From Sclerotinia nivalis (taxonomy: Eukaryota; Ascomycota; Leotiomycetes; Helotiales; Sclerotiniaceae), in NCBI GenBank assembly GCA_029531795.1, contig JAPEIS010000001.1:5890001-5954000 (forward strand): a stretch of 64,000 bases of DNA, given 5' to 3'. Under the pieces are notes generated by a model. That model was not told the origin of the DNA. It saw only the letters and a list, made by a program, of their open reading frames with translations, and ran no database searches. Below, piece after piece: positions 11,648 to 23,057 of this stretch. How positions within the stretch are numbered: position 1 is the stretch's first letter; the number at the start of each line of letters is the position of its first letter. The position numbers were made by a program, and so were the translations under genes.

Positions 11648-12403
11648 TCATTTATCATCAAACTCCACCTCACTATACCCTAACTTTTGCATTTGTTCCC
11701 TAAAGAGAGCCGCCTCCTGGTTCATTTCCTCCATACTACCGAAGATTAATCAGTAAGCCATTGTGAGACTTTCGGATCCATCCTCAAAGAAAACCTCATG
11801 AGGATGGACATTTTGTGTCAAAATCAAAACTCACCTCCTTGGTAACCTATCTTCATCATCCACCTTCGGGAATTTCCCCTTTTGCACCGGTCTCTTCCCC
11901 AACTCCACGGCCTTATCCCATAGTGCCCCACCAATATTTCCTTCCTCTCCTTGCAGCTTGTCATATATACCATCTCCAATCATCCTACTTTCCTTTGTTC
12001 TCGGTATGACATGACAGTGAAAATGTGGTACCGTTTGCCCGCTTTCCGGTCCGTCTTGAATAGCAATATTGAAAGATCCTTCCTTGAGGTTTCCACCGGG
12101 AAAATAATGGGAAGCGAGCATATTTTGTACTTTTTGAGTGGTAGAAAAGATATCGCTGAGTTCAAGAGGTGAAAGATCGGTCATGCGCGGGTGCTGGGTG
12201 TAGGGGATGACGAGCACGTGGCCAGGGAGAATGGGCTTGATGTTTACGAGACAGTAGCAATGGGTAGATTTGTGGAAGATCTGGAATGACAGTTAGGGAA
12301 CCTAGAGCCCAATATTTGGGTGTATTCATATGAGACTTGCCTGATCTGTGACTTCGAATTTCCCGAAACGGATGGGCTTTTTTGGGGGAGTGTTAAAAGT
12401 CAT
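11648..12403 (-). CDS. FHIT-type HIT-family hydrolase (bis(5'-adenosyl)-triphosphatase, Hnt2/Aph1-like)
   Basis: Exons on the minus strand are 12403-12341, 12280-11835 and 11735-11648, giving 198 residues. HIT hydrolases of this branch split diadenosine tri- or tetraphosphate into AMP and ADP/ATP. Motifs: IRFGKFEV at the N-terminus, then FHKSTHCYCLVNIKPILPGHV, the histidine triad in GQTVPHFHCHVIPRT, and the C-terminal SMEEMNQEAALFREQM followed by a GYSEVEFDDK end. The length is slightly above human FHIT (147) and near that of fungal Hnt2 proteins. Intron 1 (12281-12340) has a GC donor (CAG|GCAAGT); using the GT four bases inside would shift the frame. Intron 2 (11736-11834) has donor GTGAGT. 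The gene diverges from the GST at 13466 across ~1.06 kb. Confidence 0.92.
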
Positions 12404-13465
12404 GGTGCGATATTGGAGGTTGCGGAATGGAAACACTTGGAGTCGAAGTTGACGGGATCCTTGTCGTACTATCATATCCCAAATACTACAGAGTTGAATA
12501 TCAGAAAGTCTTTCTGTTGATCTGATTTGTGAAATGGTTTTGTCATGCACAGGGAAAGAGAACCTGTGGCGCTTCTTGCTTAGTCATCATGCACGTCGGC
12601 AGATCTGATCTTTTGCAAGATTCTTTTGTTCTTCACAACATTAGCATCAACATCAATATCGACACCAAGTTAGAAGGTATAGATACATTTAGCAAGTGCT
12701 TTACAAAATAATTCAGTATTTCCGTCGCAGTGCAGCATTGTGGTTGTTTGTTTTCAAACACAGGCTAAAGCAGCAAAGTTTCGTACGAAAAGTCTAGAAT
12801 AGTGTGGAACTGCAGGGCTACTATTCCTGTAGCTTGACAGTGAACCACTATGTATGGCGAGGAGCTGGCTATCCATTCCTAAAACAGCTGTTCAGCCATA
12901 GTGGTTTCTTTTTCATTTTGAACTTACTGCATCAAAAATTCAAAAGACGGACTTGCGGAGATTCTATACTTTCCCGCAGCCAAATAAACCTACACCATCA
13001 TCCATTTATTCTGAAAACTGTCATGCATATATCCCTCCCCAAGGATCCACACCTTCCTTTGGCCTTCTTTTTCCGGAGAAAAATGATCCACTTGCATCAA
13101 TGTGATTACGATGATTTTACTAAGGATTTATAATGCTCACCAGCTGTCTGCGGGCTAAAACCTTATTTGTGTGATGAAGTCATGGAGATCTTGGATCCAC
13201 AAGAAACCAAGTGAAGAATTTTTATATTAACGGCAATTCTTCGGTTCATGGAAATGGGACATATGAGAAGGGTTGTAACTACTCGTTGTCCGAGCTCAAC
13301 GCTACTAGAGGAGCTAGTCGCCGCCAAATGAGATCATAATCACTCGATGAACATTGATACCGGTATAATAGATATGGAAAGGTTTTACTGTTTTTCCCTC
13401 GCAAAAACATATCCGCCTTAACTCATTCACATATCACGTACCAAATACAAACCTAATTTAGCAAT
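12404..13465. promoter_or_regulatory. Divergent intergenic region between HNT2-like gene and GST
   Basis: About 1.06 kb separates two divergently transcribed genes, so it should contain both promoters. I see no gene and no clear named operator. Short ORFs such as 12804-13133 are not protein-like. Confidence 0.5.
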
Positions 13466-14439
13466 ATGAGCCAACCGATTACTCTTTATGGCCACAGTAA
13501 GTCGACGCCAGTGGAGCGGAAATACTGGGAAGAAGACTGACAGAAGAATAGGGGGAGGTCCAAACCCATGGAAGGTGGCCATTATTCTTGAGGAGCTCAA
13601 GGTCCCATATATCAACAAGTTTATGGGTTTGTGCCTTTTTCATTCTCTCTCACTCAAACCTCGTTCAGAGTTCAGGGGACGGTCGTTCTGATGGAGAGCC
13701 TTCAAAGTTGAAGCGTTGTCAATCTTTTGAGTATGGTTTAAACATCCAAAGTGCATTCAACATTCTGGACAAAGTCAATGTATCAAATGGACTCAAGCGT
13801 ACAAGAGAAATTTAAGAAACAAAAACCTCATTTTCGGACTACCATGCCGAACTTGTGAAAACCCACTAACACCACCATCCAGAAATGACCGACCTCAAAA
13901 AAGAGCCCTTCGAGACAATCAACCCCAACGGCCGCGTCCCCGCCATCACCGACCCAAACACCGACATCACACTTTGGGAATCCGGCGCCATAATCGAGTA
14001 TCTAGTTGATACCTACGACCACACCGCCGCACTAACCTATACCTCCTCCCCGGAGCGCTACCAAGTAAAACAATGGCTGCACTTCCAAATGTCCGGCCAA
14101 GGACCCTATTACGGACAAGCCGCTTGGTTTACCAAGTTCCACGGTGAGAAAATAGATAGTGCCATCGAGAGATATTTCGAGCAGATCAAGAGAGTACTGT
14201 ATGTTCTGGATAAACATCTAAATGGGAGGGAATGGTTAGTGGGTGATAAGTGCACATTTGCGGATTTGTCGTTTGTTCCGTGGGATATTGCTATCCCGTG
14301 GATTTTCGGGGATCGAGTGGGAGAATTGGAGATTGAGAAGAACTATCCGCATTATTTTGCGTGGAATAAGAAATTGATGGAGAGACCTTCTGTGCAGAAG
14401 ATTGTTAAAGATAAGGCGGCTGCTACGAGTGGAAAATAA
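13466..14439 (+). CDS. Glutathione S-transferase, fungal Ure2p-like class
   Basis: Exons are 13466-13496, 13552-13626 and 13883-14439, giving 220 residues. The N-terminal thioredoxin-fold half shows SQPITLYGH, GGPNPWKVAIILEEL and the glutathione-binding INPNGRVPAITD and LWESGAIIEYL (the Glu-Ser contact to the glutathione gamma-glutamyl group). The C-terminal helical half includes KQWLHFQMSGQGPYYGQA and the N-capping motif region with GDKCTFADLSFVPW. This conjugates or reduces glutathione substrates in the cytosol. The first coding exon has only 31 bases; intron 1 is 55 bp. Intron 2 is 256 bp, long for this window (donor GTTTGT, branch-like CACTAACAC near 13864-13872, acceptor CCAG), and joins KFM to EMTDLKK in frame. 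Third codon positions turn C-rich around 13,900-14,100. Confidence 0.92.
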
Positions 14440-15060
14440 GTTAGTAAGAGATATAGGGGCTTTTAGCTAGTCTGGCAATACATTAATGAAATGAATCTGA
14501 GTATTTAAAATGGACCAAATTTTTTAAACACGTGGGAATAACAATACACATTCGAACATTGGAACATTGGAACCTATATTAGGAATAGCGAGGTGAACTG
14601 AGTAAAAAGATTTTGTCTCACTGTTTCCAGGATATGCGCAGGCAGGATGCTTCCCTAGCTTGAGAATTCCTCAAGAAAATCAGTTGTTCCACGACTGAGG
14701 ACCTCTCGTCCACCTATCACTCAAATAATATCATATCATAACGAGTAGAAGTTGTGGTACTGCAATCATATTCTAATAAGCTGAAATAAATCATAACAGT
14801 CCCAATGCCATTCATAACCTTGCAAATCATCCAATTAAAACCATTCTCAGTCTGAAGGAAACGAGTCGTAAAGAAAAGTAGTGAAAAAAGAGCCAATAAA
14901 AAGCCCTTCTTCGCGGCTCCTCGTGCGAATGCAAGAGTAGGTAAACGAATGTCGTGGTGATGCGCATTATCCAAGATCGGATTTGAACATTTACCAAGTT
15001 CTATATTATGGCGAGGCTCTTATCCGTTAATCTTGAGAACAGAATACTTTCGCGCCGCTT
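14440..15060. other. Convergent intergenic region
   Basis: The 3' ends of the GST (+) and SVF1 (-) face each other over 621 bp. No gene is seen. Confidence 0.6.
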
Positions 15061-16396
15061 CTACAAAATGAACGTTGATTCGCCGAAGAGTGTTCCTTGT
15101 TCCTCCACAACTGTCTCGCCATCCTTGATCTTGAGAACAAGGGAATCTGTTGGAGGGATAGCCCACTAGAAAGATGTTAGAGTTGAGAAATTTAAGCCAG
15201 TTGCTTAGATAAGGAGAGTAAAAGTAGTGGGATAGTTTACCTGATAACAGAAGGGTCTAGTTCCTACAACTCCTCCAACGACCGATTTGATAAAACTGGG
15301 GATGTGGGATAGAATATCAACTCTGTCTGTTCTTTCCCCAAGCGGTCCACTCAAAAGTGCAGTAAAATCGCCAGATTTGCTCTTGCCTTCCCATTTATAC
15401 TCCACTGATATGGGTTCGGGCCAAAGAGTCTCTGGGTCCTCCTTTGACTCAGTATGCTTTACAGTGTTGGTAGCACCGGCGTATACGATCTCGCCGTCCT
15501 TTACGATACCTCCAACATTCACAGAGGTGCGACCATAAGAGGCCGGGGTTGTGAATTCCATCATGATGGCGGAGTAGGTAGGCGTTTGGAAAGTCAAAAA
15601 ATTCCATTTTGCTGCAGCGTGGTGGGGCTTCATGCCTTGGATGGCGTGGATAAAAATACCGCGTCCTTTGAAGTCATAGTTCTTCTCGGGTGTGGTGATT
15701 GTCCCGGTGACGGTGCATCGAGGCCAGAAACGATGTCTCATCTCCCCCCAGGGTGCGGCGGGGTCAGTGCCGTAATAGGTGGTTCCGTTCTCTCCCACCT
15801 GGAAGCCAGGAGCTGCGCGCTTGAATACAAGGTTGACAAGCCCAGACTCATTACGAGCGGCTTTAATAGTGTACTCGTCACCAACCTCGTTCAGAGCGAT
15901 TGAAAGACCGTCGGCGTAGAACGAAACCATTTCTTCGTCAAAGCCATAGTTTTCGAGCGCATCAGAAAGCCAAAGATGGTCAGATTGTTTGGGGCCTTTG
16001 TGGTTGAATACTTCAACATTGAGCTGACAAGTTGTTCGAAGTCCGCTGTATCCGGTGTCAGTGCAATGTTACCTCGATGCATGATTCATCTCATAAGTGC
16101 ATGGATGACGTACGCCACATTGTTGTAAATCATCTGAACAGATGCAACTTTACCCTCATCTGAGATCATATAGAAGGTCTGAGTCTCTACATTTGTACTC
16201 TCTTGAGCCTTCCATTTCAAATCCTTCTTCGTCAACTCGGTGTATGGAGTCTTCTCAGCCTGAGCTGTCACCGTTCGAATGCCTGCAGAACCATACTCGG
16301 GCTCCTCAGTTCCTACGACATTTGCGAGTCTGTTAATTTTAGCTTGTGCTTTTATCAATATTAGGGAGAGGCACACGTCTGTTTAAACCAATTCAT
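15061..16396 (-). CDS. SVF1: Svf1-like survival factor (oxidative stress / sphingolipid)
   Basis: Minus-strand exons are 16396-16377 (20 nt), 16329-16114, 16045-15241 and 15165-15061, giving 381 residues. Diagnostic stretches are MNWFKQTLANVVGTEEPEYG, TPYTELTKKDLKW, ESTNVETQTFYMI, GLRTTCQLNVEVFN, YGFDEEMVSFYADGLSIAL and FKGRGIFIHAIQGMKPHHAA; the end reads EEQGTLFGESTFIL. Svf1 proteins are lipocalin-like proteins linked in yeast to survival of oxidative and cold stress and to ceramide handling at Golgi/ER membranes; the same role here is inferred from the family. Introns are 47, 68 and 75 bp with GT-AG ends. The tiny first exon carries the conserved amphipathic start, so ORF-based annotation would miss it. 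Upstream lies a three-copy degenerate repeat. Confidence 0.92.
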
Positions 16397-16599
16397 CGTG
16401 TTTTGTATTGTCAAGGATCTCTTTTTTGGTTGCGTTTAGGATGTTTTAGTTAAGAGGAAATCCTTCTCCGAGGTTCATGGTGACACATGATATCGGAGCT
16501 AAGACTTAAACGGCCGACTCGATAGTCCCACACCGCCTTCTTAAAATAGTTCAATCATGACGATCAACAACTTCACTTGGAAAGAACATCAGGGGAAGA

Positions 16600-17000
16600 A
16601 AGAAAGACCAACACCTAGAAAACATTCATATTCATCATCACCGGTATCTACATAAATTGTACGTAAAGTATAACTAATCGGAGATTGAAATGCTCAAGAC
16701 AACAGACAGTTGATTAGCCCGACGTATTGAAGGAACACAAAAGAAAGAAACACCATGCTCGGAGAACATTCAATTCATTACTACCATTCCCTATGTAAAG
16801 CCTACATGTAAGTATAGCTAAATCTGAGAAGGCATTGCCCAAAACAAACAGACAATCCTACTTATTGAAAGCACAGCAAAGAAGGAAGATTATACTCAAA
16901 GAATATTCATATTCATATTCGTGACTACCGGTACCTATGTAAGTCTACATATATGACCAACTCAAAAAGCGGAATGCTCAAAACAAAATGACAAATGGTC
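16600..17000. repeat. Three degenerate tandem copies of a ~140-bp unit
   Basis: Units begin near 16603, 16744 and 16882. Each holds, in the same order, GAAAGAMMAACACC-like sequence, a CATTCATATTCAT-like block, a CCGGTATCTACATAAA/CCTATGTAAG block, TAACTAATC or AGCTAAATC, and GAAATGCTCAAGACAACAGA-like sequence. They have drifted to roughly 70% identity by eye. The array lies between the SVF1 start (16396, -) and the stop of the 733-residue gene (17058, -), so it is SVF1 upstream DNA and/or the neighbour's 3' UTR. Confidence 0.7.
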
Positions 17001-17057
17001 AAACCATTTCATTCATACGCCCCAAATATCTCTCCGACTACCTGTCCAATTCAACAT

Positions 17058-18945
17058 TCATGCAGAAGTATAACTGCACATATCCTCCATTAACTTAATT
17101 GCATCCACTGTACTCTGAGATCTTCTCGACTTCTTGGAACTTGGGCTTTGGCCATTATTCTCTATTCTCGGTTTCCTCTCCCATAAACGAATTTCTTCTT
17201 GACACTCTCTTTCCCACAAACTCAGCTCCCTTCTTGTATTTTTGTCCTTGAAGATAGGACTTTGTCCAGTCTCTTCTCGACGATTTTGTTCTCCTATCTC
17301 AAATTTTAAGGTCTCCAGCGCTTCTGTGTGTTCAATCAACTCCTTCCTAGCCCGATAGTCATCCTCAGTCGCAGTCTCAAAAGACCAGTCTCGCTCAAGC
17401 TCCGCTCGTTGTCTGGTTGCATCAGCAATGCGGGCAGTGAGATAATTAATATGCGAAGCGTTATCAGTGGTATGAGGACATAGAAGACATCCTTCAACCT
17501 TTTCATTGCTTGGGGTTTTCGAAACCATGATTCCCGGTCCTTGTTTCCATTGCCTCAACAAATGATCGCCAATCATAGTATGTCGAAGTTCTTTCTTAGT
17601 GAGGTTGCTAGACTTGACAGCTCCATGCCTAGCCTCTAACCATTCTTCCACACTTGCTTTCCAGTTATCCAACTCTGCATCAATCCAATCGCAGTCTTTC
17701 TCGTAATCATTGTGTCCGCTATAACCCTTCACCAATATGCGTTTTTCTTCGTCCCAAAACCATTCAAAAATATTCATTCCCTTCGCCATGTTCTGCCATG
17801 ATGACCGGATGACCATCAAAGTGTTATCTGCGGCAGTCTTTTGGTCTATGAGGCGCTTCCTTATCAAGGATAACTTATGAGTCAGATTGCCATAGACTTG
17901 ATCCATCGAGAACTCCAGAATCACTCCATCACTCATCGTCCATCTAACTTGTTGTGGCCATTCATATTTCGCTTTATCTCTTTCCTCTTCGTTACGTCTA
18001 TGGTACCAACTGAAATCCATCGGCTTCGGAGGCCCCAATCGGACATATGTTGTACAAGGCGTCTCGTCATTCGAATCGTCGGTTACAATTCCATTAATGT
18101 CAGAACCCCACAATGGCCGTTGTCGTGGTGGCAAGGTGAAAATGCTAGCCGCACCTCCAATCCAGTCCGGGCCGTCCCAATCGACAGGACTGAATTTGAC
18201 ATCAAGAACTTCTTGAATCACCCTACGCATAGCCTCATCATTCAATGGTCCATCCATCAACGGCTGACGACTCCCTTCTTCCTCCTGGCTATCAACAACG
18301 AGCTGCTCCACGTTCCGAAACGCAATCTCCATATCCACCCCGCTCTCCACCGCCCTACCCAATTTCTCATATTCCTTCAACAACTTAAACGCACTAATAT
18401 TTTTTTTCTCAGCCGCCACCACAGCATCCCTTCCCCTCCCCAATATCTTCTTCACCTTCGACATATCCTTATCCACCCCCAAACTACACATCCAACGCTT
18501 CACTCCCGCCTTTTCCCACTCTCCTCTTACTTCATAGACACGCATATCCACTCCCGAAGCTCGAAACGCATCATACATACGCATTGCATACAACCCCACA
18601 AACGTCGTCGCGCATCGTTCTCCATGAGTCGTGACTGTGAACAAAGGATCATTGGCAAGCGGAAGAACACCCGGCGGCATATAAGTATGACCAAGAGGAA
18701 AACTAGAATCTTCAACTTCATATAAATTCGCCTCAGGTGAAGATGAAGCAGATGAAGCAGCATTAGCAACCTGTTGTTTCGGTTCCGTCTCATGATTGAT
18801 TTGTGGCGCTTTTAATCTCGCTGCACACTCAGCTCTTCGTTGATGCGAAATTTGATCGGAAACAATTCCCTCCAGCATTTTCTCATATCCATCCACCTGC
18901 GCTTCTGTCGCCGCGATCTTTCTCTGAAATTCTTCCAAGAAATCC

Positions 18946-18976
<31 letters not shown>

Positions 18977-19259
18977 CAACGGAAGAAGAAGCAGTAGCAG
19001 CGGAAGAAGGAGCAGGAGCAAGCGGTTTACCAACCGGACGTTTCGCCGACTTAGGCGGTATAGATAAAGGCGCAGGCACCAAATCCTCATTCGAATCCGA
19101 AGACGTGCCTATAATACCTGCTTCCAGAGCATACTCGTAGCACTTAGCCAGTGGTGAACCAGGTGGTTGAGGAGGAAAATTACTGCCGCCGAATGCTGCG
19201 AAGGTTGCGCAGCCTCTGCAGTTTGATGGACAGTGTTGTACGGGTTTGGATAGCGACAT
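17058..19259 (-). CDS. Hypothetical protein, 733 residues, single exon
   Basis: I do not recognise this protein. It is an uninterrupted ORF with a good start context (ACACC before ATG). The N-terminus has a Cys cluster HCPSNCRGCATF (CxxxCxxC). It is followed by a Pro/Ser/Ala linker with a run of nine alanines (coded by GCA/GCC repeats at about 18,940-18,990) and a helical region near EEFQRKIAATEAQVDGYEKML. The middle is mixed and globular-looking, with DVKFSPVDWDGPDWIGGAASIFTLP and YVRLGPPKPMDFSWY. Near the C-terminus LLCPHTTDNASHINYL contains a possible CxxH pair, followed by a charged coiled-coil segment (ATRQRAELERDW) and a basic KKSRRSQS patch. Codon use matches the neighbours. A lineage-specific fungal protein is likely; the Cys/His pairs hint at metal binding, but that is inference only. 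Confidence 0.8.
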
Positions 19260-20139
19260 GGTGTAGATATTGTTTATTGTTTTGGATGGAGGATGTTGTT
19301 ATTTAATTTAAGTTGCTAAAGAACGATGGAGCTATGTGTGTGAATTGTTGATTGTTGTGGTTGTATATTTATGATGTTGGATGGATCGATAGTTGATGGT
19401 GTTGTACTGTAGTCCATAACTTAAGGTCAAGTAACTGACTTATCGCGAGGCCATCCAATGACAAATACCAAATTCATTTTATCCTATTGACTTGTAATAT
19501 CAGATGAGAAGAAGGTGAAGTGAAATATTTCTATTTACTGCTGCGGTTCTCGTGTTGACTGTGATTTTGTGTTGAAGCGAAACTTGAGATTTGAAGCCAT
19601 CACCAACAGACAAAACAAACCTTGATGGATTGATGGACCAACTCTCTCAGCCTAGACTGATTTTCAATTACTCCAGGATTGAGCGTCGTTGTCTCATACG
19701 TCTACGTTTTATAGCACATGCAAATCCAACCAGTACCTTCATGTCGGATCACATAGGAGGAAAAGGGGCCTCAATACCAACCACCACCCTCTCAACGAAA
19801 CAAATTCCACACGCGTCACAAATTGTTAGAACTGACAATGAGTACATCAGGAGTTTTTATTTTATACCAGTATATGTGGTTAATCAATTGACCCATCCTA
19901 GGGATATAATCCAGGAGATAACCTCCCGGTGCCATACGCAACGCTTAAACTACCAACAAACACTTCCTTCCAAAACATAAACCGCCCAAATAATTGGCGA
20001 ATGATCAAGGTACAAATGATCCAAAGTACAAAGAAGGTGGAGATCCAGGAAGATCCCCCAAACTACTTCCAGATATCTAATTTCCTTGACACACCTCTGA
20101 ACCTTCAGCACCGAAAAGAAATTCGTCCGTAAAGATGTG
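19260..20139. other. Intergenic region upstream of the 733-residue gene
   Basis: This stretch separates two minus-strand genes. The part next to 19259 is the promoter of the 733-residue gene and the right part is the NCS-1 3' flank. No other gene is seen. Confidence 0.5.
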
Positions 20140-21382
20140 CTAAACAAGACCGTCGTAGAGCGAAAGGGCGGATACAATTGTCTCATCACGTTTGCTCCCT
20201 TCTTTGAATTCCTCCATATCCAGACTGCCATTCTCATCTTTGTCCATCATGCGGAAGATCTTCTTGACTCGCTTCTCAGGGGTATCTTCATCGGGTGGAA
20301 GCTTGACCATGGAGCCAACCTACATAAATGCTAGTCAATACTTATACACTTCAAAATGATCGAAAGAAACAAAGGAACTGAAAGAAGCTCGTAGAGCTAT
20401 AGCAGCACAAGTCATACAGACAAGTATTGGCCAAAGGTCAGCTTGTGAGGATACCATCGCTGGTAGGGTTTTCGCTACGAAGCTTGCAGAACATCACCTG
20501 CGCATGCCCAGTTCGAATATGGGCACCAAAAGAACCCACGTGATCATCAAGATAAGAGGTTGAAGGTACTCACCATCTTGTAAATTGCCTCTACAATCGC
20601 TAACATCTCTTCATAGCTGATCTTTCCATCTCCGTCAATATCATAGAGCTGGAACGCCCAATCTAGTTTATCCTCCATCTTTCCTCGACTGGTGACACTT
20701 AAGGCGCAGATGAACTCTTTAAAATCGATCGAACCTGATTTGTCGCTATCGAAAACGTTGAATACATAGTCTGCAAAAGACGATGGATCTCCAAATGGAA
20801 AGAACTGTCGGTAAATCTTTTGAAATTCCTCCTTGGTGAGCATGCCCGATGGGCAGTCCTTCAAGAAACCTAGAAAGACCACATTATTAGGTAGTCATTC
20901 AGTAAGAGCGACTACTTTCATGCACACCTTTATACCATTGTTGCAATTCCTTCTTATCAAAGTGGGTGGATTTTTGGAGTTCGGTGATTTGCTCCGCTGA
21001 GAGCTTCGATTGACTAGGTTTGATAAGTCAGCCCATCTTCCAGCGCTCAGACTGTATCATATGAGATATTTGTTATATCCTTCGACCAAGTGGTTGAAGG
21101 CGATTCTGTGATTTCGGCGTGCGCAACATTCGGTGCTGTGGTGATATTCTCCTCGCCCATCTACATTTAACCAGAGCGCTTCAACTCTAAAGTTTGAAGC
21201 CACAAACTTTATATTTTATTGGGCGGTAAGTCTCGGATTTAGGAATAGCCTCGGGAAATGCGATGCGCGCTGATGAGGTTTGTGCATTGGCCTCGTGGCT
21301 TTCGGCGGTATCCATGTTGTGCAAGCTGCGCTGGATGTCCCGGGAGACGTGAAGAGAAATCTGGTACTCACGATTTACCCAT
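20140..21382 (-). CDS. NCS1: Neuronal calcium sensor 1 / frequenin (EF-hand)
   Basis: Minus-strand exons are 21382-21372 (11 nt), 21013-20928, 20869-20574 and 20319-20140, giving exactly 190 residues, the family's canonical length. The N-terminus [12 protein letters not shown] is a myristoylation signal. The degenerate first EF-hand region contains [15 protein letters not shown]; functional loops are at residues 73-84 ([12 protein letters not shown]), 109-120 ([12 protein letters not shown]) and 157-168 ([12 protein letters not shown]). The protein senses Ca2+, switches membrane attachment and, in yeast (Frq1), activates the phosphatidylinositol 4-kinase Pik1. Introns are 358, 58 and 254 bp, long for this window except the middle one. 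The start exon is chosen because ATGGGTAAATC|GTGAGT joins to TCAATCGAAG in frame; another ATGGGC at 21160 does not give MGKSQS. Confidence 0.96.
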
Positions 21383-23057
21383 CTTCTAAATATTATGGAT
21401 ATTACTTTAGAATGCCGGTTGGGAAGATAGATCTGGCGCAGAGTGAGAGCGCGGCTCTTGACAAAGATCTGAATGTCCGAGTATCCACTGAGAGAACGTA
21501 CAGATGTCAGCGATTTGGCTTCAAGTAATAACCTATGCGACTCCGCGTCTCCTTATGAGAACCTGCTTGTCTGCTTGACATACCTTGGTTTATCCTAACG
21601 TCTGCGGAAGAATTTCTGAAATATGATTATCGAAAGTGAAGAGAGAAAGTTGTGAGGTGTTGGTGGTTACAGTTGTGATTCTAATAGATTTGTAGAATCT
21701 CCGTGGGGTAGGAATTGGGCCTAGATGGATGAAATGAACGGTCTTTGCTTGGCTGAATTGGTGGGTCTTCGTTTCGTCGAGTAATTGTTTTGAATTCACT
21801 TGGGACTTTCACATGTGGCGATGAAGATTGAAGAAGATAGTATACGGAAATTGTTGAGGTCAAAGAGGTATGTCGCAAGTGAGTTTTGGGAATTGGTTCT
21901 TGAAGTGAAGTGAGGCGATCGTTGACATTTTGCAGGTAAGGAGTTAGGCTATCACGATTGCTAAGCTACTTATGAGGGTACTCACTGGGGCTGTGCATTT
22001 ATTCGCTTGCACACTAACAAATTGTACAGTAGCATGCAACATGCCAAATAAACCACTAGCAAAGCATGTCTCGGCGATCATTTATTAATTATTAACGTTG
22101 TTGAAGAATGTTATGAGACTTTTTTATTCTATGTGTTTGATTATCAACTTCCAATTTAAATATCAATAATATTCACATTATCTTTGATATCATTGATTCA
22201 TATCGTACATCGCGTGGACAAGCTAGGCAGGTACACCCAAAGTGCCAAGTATAAATCAACTTCGCTTTGCATGAGTTTTTGAGCTGCTGATCATAAGGTA
22301 GTCGAGATCGAGCCTCATCATCCCTCTCTTTTTATCAGAATTTATATCTCGAAGGATCAACAGAATTATTAAGATAACCGAGTAGGGCTGAGGGCTTGTA
22401 ATTCAGAAGAGCGAAAGTCCTCATTGGCATGTGGCTATCTCAAAAACTAGAGCATGATATTATATGATAACCTCTAAAGGTAATAATAAATGGTTCATAA
22501 TTACAAAGTACGTTATTGTTTATCTCCTAGTAGAGTTATGGTTTGACGCCCTTTCTCAGGAGATGCTGGAGAGTACAGTATTACATTGTTTTTGTAAGCA
22601 CAGGATACACCATTGTATTGGTAACAACATGAACATTCGCCCACTCCTTGGCAAAAGGAGGCTGAGGTCTTGTCCATCGTGAATTATATCTTAATTTGAA
22701 GTCTTGTGGCAGGTCATAGAACAAACGATGTATTCCATGAGACATTACTGTGTAAGATTAGTTTCTGAGACATCCCAGTAACCAAAAGTGTCTTGTCTGG
22801 GAATCCTCGGAAGTTGCAACGTAGTGCTGACATGCAGGGACAGTACTGATGCATAAATTGACATCACATCATCACTTATGGGAACAAGTGCTATGGGGAA
22901 AGTGCACAAGTATGGGATTTAGGGTGTGGTGTTTTTTTGGCATATCTCAAAAGCTCGTATTGTTACTATCAACGCCGTCATTACCCTTGCTACTGGACCC
23001 AAACTGCTGGGTCCCTATTTCAATTATCTCGTTCTATCATAATTTTGGCTTTTTTAA
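21383..23057. other. Gene-free stretch between NCS-1 and omega-like GST
   Basis: No gene is supported in this 1.7 kb. The left part is the NCS-1 promoter; the rest is AT-rich spacer. Confidence 0.5.

Noticed and set aside
14960..15000. Possible tRNA B-box (GTTCAAATCC on the minus strand)
   Set aside because: The flanking T-stem does not pair and no A-box or cloverleaf could be drawn.
21130..21162. Alternative ATGGGC start for NCS-1 at about 21160
   Set aside because: It reads MGEENITT and cannot give the conserved MGKSQSKLS; the ATG at 21382 does.
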